Source of the DNA: Actinomycetota bacterium
GTDB taxonomy: Bacteria > Actinomycetota > Acidimicrobiia > Spongiisociales > UBA11373
Direction: 5' to 3'
Length of the DNA stretch: 32,566 nucleotides
Assembly: GCA_016870535.1 (NCBI GenBank)
Contig: VGBK01000012.1
Span: forward strand, 1-32,566
The notes under the pieces are model-generated. The model saw only the letters and a list, made by a program, of their open reading frames with translations, was not told where the DNA came from and made no database searches. This document shows, piece after piece, positions 26,795-32,566 of this stretch (positions are counted from its first letter, which is position 1; each line of letters starts with the position of its first letter). The position numbers were made by a program, and so were the translations under genes.

Positions 26795-27823
26795 CTACTC
26801 CTGGCCGGTGGTGGACAACACTTCCCGCAGCCGGTCGAACTCCTCGAGGCAGACCCCTGCCCCCAGGACCACGGTCTGCAGGGGACGGTCGGAGGTGATC
26901 ACGGGCGTCCCCGTCTCGCTGGCGATGCGCACGTCGAGGCCGCGCAGCAGCGCCCCGCCCCCGGTGACCATGATGCCCCGGGCCATGATGTCGGCGGCCA
27001 GTTCGGGCGGGGTCTTGTCGAGGCAGTACTTGACCGCGTCGACGACGGCTTGCACCGGCTCCTCGATGCCCTCCCGGACCTCCTGGGCGCTGACCACCAC
27101 CGTCTTGGGCAGGCCGGTGACCAGGTCCCGGCCGCGGATCTCCGCGCTCGGCTCGTCGGAGTAGGGCCAGGCCGACCCGATGGCCATCTTCAACTGCTCC
27201 GCGGTGCGATCGCCCAGGAGCAGGTTGTACTCCTTCTTGACGTAATCGATGACCGCCTCGTCGATCTCGTCGCCGGCGACCCGCACGCTGCGGGCCACGA
27301 CGATGCCTCCCAAGGCGATCACCGCCACCTCGGTGGTGCCGCCACCGATGTCCACCACCATGGAGGCGGTGGGCTCATGCACCGGAAGCCCGCACCCGAT
27401 GGCAGCCGCCATGGGCTCCTCGATGGTGTAGGCCCGGCGCGCCCCGGCGTGGTAGGCGGCTTCTTCCACGGCCCGTCGCTCCACCCCGGTGATACCGGAG
27501 GGCACTCCCACGATGATGCGCGGCCGGGCCCAGCGGCGCGGGGACACCTTCTTGATGAAGTAGCGCAGCATCCGCTCGGTGATGTCGAAGTCGGCGATCA
27601 CCCCATCGCGCAGCGGCCGGATCGCCTGAATGTGCGCCGGGGTGCGCCCGATCATGCGCTTGGCCTCGGAGCCTACGGCCAGCGCCCGGTGGCTCCGCGT
27701 GTCGATGGCCACCACCGAGGGCTCGTTGAGCACGATGCCCTGGCCGCGCACGTACACCAGGGTGTTGGCCGTGCCCAGATCGATGGCCATGTCGCGATTC
27801 GTGAGCGACGAGAAGCTCGTCAT
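26795..27823 (-). CDS. mreB: Rod shape-determining protein MreB
   Basis: MAIDLGTANTLVYVRGQGIVLNEPSVVAID...VVDIGGGTTEVAVIALGGIV...MVTGGGALLRGLD. Confidence 0.96.
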   Translation of the reverse strand: MTSFSSLTNRDMAIDLGTANTLVYVRGQGIVLNEPSVVAIDTRSHRALAVGSEAKRMIGRTPAHIQAIRPLRDGVIADFDITERMLRYFIKKVSPRRWARPRIIVGVPSGITGVERRAVEEAAYHAGARRAYTIEEPMAAAIGCGLPVHEPTASMVVDIGGGTTEVAVIALGGIVVARSVRVAGDEIDEAVIDYVKKEYNLLLGDRTAEQLKMAIGSAWPYSDEPSAEIRGRDLVTGLPKTVVVSAQEVREGIEEPVQAVVDAVKYCLDKTPPELAADIMARGIMVTGGGALLRGLDVRIASETGTPVITSDRPLQTVVLGAGVCLEEFDRLREVLSTTGQE

Positions 27824-27859
27824 AATCGCCCCCGTTGGGTTGTCCCGGAGTCTACCGCC

Positions 27860-28264
27860 TCAACCAAAGAACAGCCCGAGCTCCCGCGCCGCGCTGGCCG
27901 GCGAGTCGGAGCCGTGGACGATGTTCTCGGTGACGAGCAGCCCCAGATCCCCCCGAATGGTCCCCGGCGCCGCCTTCCTGGGATCGGTGACCCCCATGAG
28001 GGCCCGGACCACCTCGACGGACTCCTCTCCCTCCCATTCCATGGCCAGGACCGGGCCGCCGGTGATGAAGGCCTCCAGGTCGGGGTAGAAGTCCCGCTGG
28101 GTGTGCTCGGCGTAGTGGCGGGCCGCCAGGTCGGGGTCGATGGTGAGCATCCGAGCCCGGGTGAGGCGCAGCCCCTTGCGCTCCAGGCGGGAAACAACCT
28201 CTCCCACCAACCCGCGGCGCACTCCGTCGGGCTTCACCATCACGAACGTCCGCTGCACGGCCAC
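27860..28264 (-). CDS. ndk: Nucleoside diphosphate kinase
   Basis: [31 protein letters not shown]...[19 protein letters not shown]...[21 protein letters not shown]. Confidence 0.96.
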   Translation of the reverse strand: MAVQRTFVMVKPDGVRRGLVGEVVSRLERKGLRLTRARMLTIDPDLAARHYAEHTQRDFYPDLEAFITGGPVLAMEWEGEESVEVVRALMGVTDPRKAAPGTIRGDLGLLVTENIVHGSDSPASAARELGLFFG

Positions 28265-28333
28265 CGGCCCTCCTCACTCCACTGCGACGAAGCGCGATGG
28301 TACCGCCTGCCGGAGCGGATCCGCCTTCCCGGC

Positions 28334-29626
28334 TCAGCCGCCCGGACCCAGACCCAGGGCGGTCCGCGCCTCTCCCACCACGTAGAGGGACCCGGTTACC
28401 AGCACCGGGTCGTCGCCGGCCAGGGCGGCGGCCACCGCCTCGGCCACCGTCTCATGCTCCGTTACCGGCACGGGAGTCTCACCGGAGGCCAGCGCGGCCA
28501 CCTCGCCCGACGGCCGGGCCCGCGAGCTGCCGGCTGCTCGGGCGGTGTGGAACCCGGCGGCCGCCGGCGCCAGCAGCCGCAGCATGGCCGGGACGTCCTT
28601 GTCGGCCATCGCCCCGAAGACGACCGCCCACCGCCGGGTGGGGAACTCCTCAGCCAGGGCGGCGGCCAGGGCCCCGGTCCCCTCCGGGTTGTGTGCCCCG
28701 TCGAGCAGGACGAGAGGATCGCGCCGGACCACTTCCATGCGGCCGGGAGACCGGGCGGCCGCCGCCGCCTCGGCCACCGCCTGCGGGTCGAGCGCCCGGC
28801 CGAAGAAGGCCTCCACCGCGGCCACCGCCACCGCCAGGTTCACCATTTGGTGCCGGCCGTGCAGCGGCAAGCGGATCCCCGGGTAGGCCCGGTACACCCC
28901 TTCGAGGTCCGCCAGCCAGCCACCCACTGCGGGTCGGGCCTCGGCTACCGAGAAGTCCCGATCCCAGCACAACCAGGCCGAACCGGTGGCCGCCGCCCGC
29001 GCCCCCGCCACTTCGAGAGCCTCGGCAGGGAGGCGGCCGGTGACCAGCGTCCTCCCCGGTGCCAGGATGGCCGCCTTCTCCGCGGCGATGGCCGCCGTCG
29101 TGTCCCCGAGGTACTCGGTGTGCTCCAGAGAGATGGAGGTGATCACCGCCACCGCAGCGTCGAGGACGTTGGTGGCGTCCAGGCGTCCCCCCAGGCCCAC
29201 CTCCACCACTGCGGCGTCGACCGCCCGAGCGGCGAACCAGGCGAAAGCCGCCGCTGCCGTCAGTTCGAAGTAGGTGATGCCGTCGCCGGTACGCTCCTCC
29301 AGGGCGGCGGCGAAGGGCAGCACCTCCTCGAGAACCGGGCCTAGGTCCTCGGGCGCCATGGGCTCGCCCCCCACCTCAAAGCGCTCCTCCACCGTCTGCA
29401 GGTGCGGTGAGGTGAACAGGCCGGGGTTCAGGCCGTGGGCGGCCAGCAAGCCCGCCGCCAGGCGCGCCGTGGTGGTCTTGCCGTTGCTGCCGGCGATGTG
29501 GATCGAGGGATAGCCGCGCTGCGGGTCGCCCATCAGGGCGAGCAGGGCCCTGATCCGCTCCAGGCCCGGCTTCACTCCCCGGCCGATGTGCCGGTCCAGG
29601 CAAGCGAGGGCGGCGGCGTAGTCCGT
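28334..29626 (-). CDS. folC: Folylpolyglutamate / dihydrofolate synthase
   Basis: KPGLERIRALLALMGDPQRGYPSIHIAGSNGKTTTARLAAGLL...LLDGAHNPEG. Conserved-looking N-terminus DYAAALACLDRHIGRG lies upstream of the first canonical start (GTG 29575); candidate non-canonical ACG at 29626. Confidence 0.9.
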   Translation of the reverse strand, partial: TDYAAALACLDRHIGRGVKPGLERIRALLALMGDPQRGYPSIHIAGSNGKTTTARLAAGLLAAHGLNPGLFTSPHLQTVEERFEVGGEPMAPEDLGPVLEEVLPFAAALEERTGDGITYFELTAAAAFAWFAARAVDAAVVEVGLGGRLDATNVLDAAVAVITSISLEHTEYLGDTTAAIAAEKAAILAPGRTLVTGRLPAEALEVAGARAAATGSAWLCWDRDFSVAEARPAVGGWLADLEGVYRAYPGIRLPLHGRHQMVNLAVAVAAVEAFFGRALDPQAVAEAAAAARSPGRMEVVRRDPLVLLDGAHNPEGTGALAAALAEEFPTRRWAVVFGAMADKDVPAMLRLLAPAAAGFHTARAAGSSRARPSGEVAALASGETPVPVTEHETVAEAVAAALAGDDPVLVTGSLYVVGEARTALGLGPGG

Positions 29627-29629
29627 GCG

Positions 29630-32233
29630 CTACTCCAACGCCCGCAGCTGGGCACGCAGCTTCTCCAGGCGAGCCCCGGCCTCCGCCGCCCGGGCCTGCT
29701 CCTTCTCCACCACCGCTTCCGGGGCCCGCTGCCGGAACTCCGGGTTGGTGAGCTTGACCGTAGCCCTTTCCAGGACGGCCTCGGCGTCGGCCGCCGCCCG
29801 GCGCAGGCGCTCCCGCTCGGCAGAGGCGTCGGCTCCCGACAGAGCGGCGAACACTTCCACGGGCCCGGCGACGAGGCGGGTGTGCCCCTCGCCCGCCGGG
29901 GCGGACGCCGCCCAGGAGGGCGACACCGCCGCCAGGCTCGCCAACTGCTCCTGCCACCAGGGGGCGGCGACCCCTTCGGGGTCGTACACCGCCACCTCCA
30001 CGGGGTGCCGCGGGGGCAGGCCGTGCTCGGCCCGGAAGCGCCGAACGGCGGCGACCGTCTCCTGGAAGGCGGCGAAGTTGGCGGGACCCTGGAACTCCGG
30101 GGGGTTCGGCCAGGCGGCGGCGGCCACGAAGCCCTCCCCGACCAGGTGCGACCAGAGCTCCTCGGTCAGGAAGGGCATGATGGGGTGCAGCAGGGCCAGC
30201 AGGTCGCGCAGCACCACGCCCAGGGTGCGAGCCACCGTCCCCCCGTCCGCCTTACGCAGCGGGGCCTTGGCCAACTCCAGGAACCAGTCGCAGACCTCGG
30301 ACCAGGCGAAGCTGTAGAGCAGGCCGTAGGCCTCGTTCAGGCGGTAGCCGTCGAACGCTTCGTCGAAGCGGGCGGCCACCTCGTGGAGCCGGGAGAGGAT
30401 CCAGCGCTCCTCCGGCGAGGGGTCGCCGGGGTAGCCGCCGGCGGGCGGCACCCCCTCCGCCGCAGTGTGGCCCAGGGCGAAGCGCACCGCGTTCCAGAGC
30501 TTGTTGCCGAAGCGGCGGGCCGCTTCCACCTGCTCCACCTGGAAGGGCACCGTGTCGTGGCCCGGGACGGCGTTGAGCACCAAAGCCAGCCGCAGCGCGT
30601 CGGCGCCGTGCTCGGCCACCAGGTCGAGGGGGTCGACGGCGTTCCCCAGCGACTTGGACATCTTGCGCTTGTCCGGCGCCTGGATGAGCCCGTGGATGGC
30701 CACGTCGCCGAAGGGCGGGCCTCCGACGAAGTGGAGGCCCATCTGGATCATGCGCGCCACCCAGAAGTAGATGATGTCGTAAGCGGTGACCAGGACGGCG
30801 TTGGGGTAGAAGGCCCGCAGGTCGGGGTTGTCGTCGGGCCAGCCCAGGGTGGAGAAGGGCCAGAGGGCCGAAGAGAACCAGGTGTCGAGGACATCGTCCT
30901 CCCGGCGGAGGGCGGCAGACCCGCAGGCGCAGGCCGCCGGGTCTTCCAGGGCCACCGTGACCTCACCGCAGGCCCCGCAGTACCAGGCCGGGATGCGGTG
31001 CCCCCACCAGATCTGGCGAGAGATGGTCCAGTCGCGCAGGTTCTCCATCCAGAGGAGGTAATGCTTCTCCCAGCGCGTCGGCACGAAGCGCACCTCACCC
31101 CGCCGCACCGCTTCGATGGCCGGCTCCACCAGCGGCCGCACCTTCACGAACCACTGCTCCGAGAGGTAGGGCTCGACCATGGTGCCGCACCGGTAGCAGT
31201 GGCCCACGGCGTGGGCGTAGGGCTCGGTACGGCGCAGGGCACCCGCCGCGGCGAGCGCCTCCTTCACTGCCGTACGCGCGTCGAAGCGGTCCAGGCCGGC
31301 GAAGGACCCTCCGGCGGCGGTGACCACCGCCTCCTCATCGAGCACGGTGAGGGCAGGAAGGCCGGCCCGCTCGGCGATCTCGAAGTCGGCGGGGTCGTGC
31401 GCCGGGGTCACCTTCACCGCCCCGGTGCCGAAGGCGGGGTCGACCGCCGAGTCGCCGACCACGGGAATCTCCCGGCCCACCAACGGGAGGCGCAGGGTGC
31501 GCCCGATCTGCCCCCGGTAGCGCTCGTCGTCGGGGTGCACCGCCACCGCGGTGTCCCCGAGCATGGTCTCGGCCCGGGTGGTGGCCACTTCGATGCCTCC
31601 GGGACCATCGGTGAAGGGGTATTCGATGTAGACCAGCTCGCCGGTGACCTCCTCGTGCTCCACCTCGATGTCGCTCAGGGCGGTGTGGCAGCGCGGGCAC
31701 CAGTTGATGACCCGGCGGCCGCGATAGACGATTCCTTTCTCGTAAAGGCGCACGAACACGGTGCGCACCGCTCGGGAAAGCCCTTCGTCCATGGTGAAGC
31801 GCTCCCGGGTCCAGTCGCACGAGAACCCGAGGCGGCGCATCTGCTCGGCGATGCGGCCGCCGTGGTGCCGCTTCCACTCCCAGACTCGCTCGACGAACGC
31901 TTCCCGGCCCAGGTGGTGCCGGGTCAGGCCCTCGCCGGCCAGCTGCCGTTCCACCACGTTCTGGGTGGCGATGCCGGCGTGGTCGGTGCCGGGCACCCAG
32001 AGGGCGGCGTAGCCCTGCATCCTCTTGCGGCGAATGAGGGCGTCCTGGACGGCCATGTTGAGGGCATGGCCCATGTGCAGGGATCCGGTGACGTTGGGGG
32101 GCGGGATGACGATGCAGTAGGGCGGGCCGCCCGGGTTCTGCTCAGGACGGAAGACCCCGGCGGCCTCCCAGCGGGAGTACCAGTGAGCCTCGACCTGCTG
32201 CGGGTCGTACGCCGGGTCCATCGAGTCCTTCAC
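29630..32233 (-). CDS. valS: Valyl-tRNA synthetase
   Basis: YDPQQVEAHWYSRWEAAGVF...PPPNVTGSLHMGHALN...KRKMSKSLGNAVDPLDL; C-terminal coiled coil. GTG 32233 or ATG 32221 start; TAG stop at 29630. Confidence 0.96.
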   Translation of the reverse strand: MKDSMDPAYDPQQVEAHWYSRWEAAGVFRPEQNPGGPPYCIVIPPPNVTGSLHMGHALNMAVQDALIRRKRMQGYAALWVPGTDHAGIATQNVVERQLAGEGLTRHHLGREAFVERVWEWKRHHGGRIAEQMRRLGFSCDWTRERFTMDEGLSRAVRTVFVRLYEKGIVYRGRRVINWCPRCHTALSDIEVEHEEVTGELVYIEYPFTDGPGGIEVATTRAETMLGDTAVAVHPDDERYRGQIGRTLRLPLVGREIPVVGDSAVDPAFGTGAVKVTPAHDPADFEIAERAGLPALTVLDEEAVVTAAGGSFAGLDRFDARTAVKEALAAAGALRRTEPYAHAVGHCYRCGTMVEPYLSEQWFVKVRPLVEPAIEAVRRGEVRFVPTRWEKHYLLWMENLRDWTISRQIWWGHRIPAWYCGACGEVTVALEDPAACACGSAALRREDDVLDTWFSSALWPFSTLGWPDDNPDLRAFYPNAVLVTAYDIIYFWVARMIQMGLHFVGGPPFGDVAIHGLIQAPDKRKMSKSLGNAVDPLDLVAEHGADALRLALVLNAVPGHDTVPFQVEQVEAARRFGNKLWNAVRFALGHTAAEGVPPAGGYPGDPSPEERWILSRLHEVAARFDEAFDGYRLNEAYGLLYSFAWSEVCDWFLELAKAPLRKADGGTVARTLGVVLRDLLALLHPIMPFLTEELWSHLVGEGFVAAAAWPNPPEFQGPANFAAFQETVAAVRRFRAEHGLPPRHPVEVAVYDPEGVAAPWWQEQLASLAAVSPSWAASAPAGEGHTRLVAGPVEVFAALSGADASAERERLRRAAADAEAVLERATVKLTNPEFRQRAPEAVVEKEQARAAEAGARLEKLRAQLRALE

Positions 32234-32270
32234 CCATAGTGCCGGCCATCATAGGAGGCCGGAAAAGGAG

Positions 32271-32298
32271 GAAGGCCGGTGCTCGCACACCGGCCTTC
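32271..32298 (-). terminator. Intrinsic terminator/attenuator-like hairpin in valS leader
   Basis: Minus strand GAAGGCCGGTG-TGCGAG-CACCGGCCTTC (11-bp stem) followed by CTCCTTTTCC, between upstream gene and valS start. Confidence 0.6.
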
Positions 32299-32454
32299 AC
32301 CCCCCTCCTCGCCCCGGGCGGGGACCGACGCCCCGGGCGATGGCTTCCTCCGCGCAACCGCCGTCACCCTACGCCCGTGCTGTGGCCGTCTCAACCACTT
32401 TCCGTGGCGGCCGGGGATCATCTCGCCGGCGCACAGTGACTAGTGCTCTGACCA

Positions 32455-32472
32455 CAAACGTTCGCGCGTTTG
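32455..32472 (-). terminator. Small hairpin just after the partial CDS stop
   Basis: CAAACG-TTCGCG-CGTTTG stem 5 nt beyond the TGA of the right-edge ORF; no U-tract. Confidence 0.35.
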
Positions 32473-32476
32473 GTTG

Positions 32477-32566
32477 TCATGCGGCGTGGGTGCGGGGTCG
32501 TCCCCAGCGTTGTTGTCGTTCGGAGCGGACGCGGGCCCTTTCGCGACGTTGCGCTTCGAGGAGTTG
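32477..32566 (-). CDS. C-terminal end of a protein truncated by window edge, unknown
   Basis: ...QLLEAQRRERARVRSERQQRWGRPRTHAA* open to the window edge on the minus strand; basic, Arg-rich. Confidence 0.35.
   Translation of the reverse strand, partial: QLLEAQRRERARVRSERQQRWGRPRTHAA

Noticed and set aside
26000-29344. 1114-aa + strand ORF
   Set aside because: Antisense to mreC, mreB, ndk and folC; no coherent domain.
29435-32239. 934-aa + strand ORF
   Set aside because: Antisense to valS; low-complexity composition typical of the opposite strand of a GC-rich gene.
1-32566. CRISPR array, defence island, prophage or toxin-antitoxin system
   Set aside because: No regularly spaced repeats, cas-like, phage structural or recognisable TA genes were seen; the only tandem repeats are coding low-complexity tracts.

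Overview
High-GC (Actinomycetota-like) chromosomal window, mostly conserved housekeeping clusters. Left to right: two tandem paralogous secreted/lipoprotein-like proteins with Thr-rich linkers; comEC and comEA; a CPBP-family protease; leuS; a LacI-type regulator next to a 4-hydroxybutyryl-CoA dehydratase-like (AbfD-family) gene; a small secreted protein; tRNA-Ala(GGC); rsfS, a LytR_C-domain protein, nadD, a degenerate M23 peptidase and a REC-only response regulator; a lipoprotein; gnd; obg-rpmA-rplU-rng; tdk; rodA-mrdA(PBP2)-mreD-mreC-mreB; ndk; folC; valS. I see no CRISPR array, prophage or defence island. The strongest unusual signals are: (1) PBP2 carries an approx. 75-aa insertion directly after its KTG active-site motif that is a diverged copy of its own N-terminal subdomain; (2) two gene pairs (LytR_C/rsfS and valS/folC) lie in the same frame, separated by one TAG, and the downstream gene has no ATG/GTG/TTG before its conserved N-terminus; (3) an AbfD-like protein keeps all four apparent cluster ligands but seems one residue short in the Tyr-Cys ligand loop; (4) an M23 protein keeps its zinc ligands but lacks both catalytic His, and its ORF runs about 296 bp into nadD; (5) L21 has an approx. 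100-aa low-complexity tail. All family calls come from reading motifs by eye; no database search was run.
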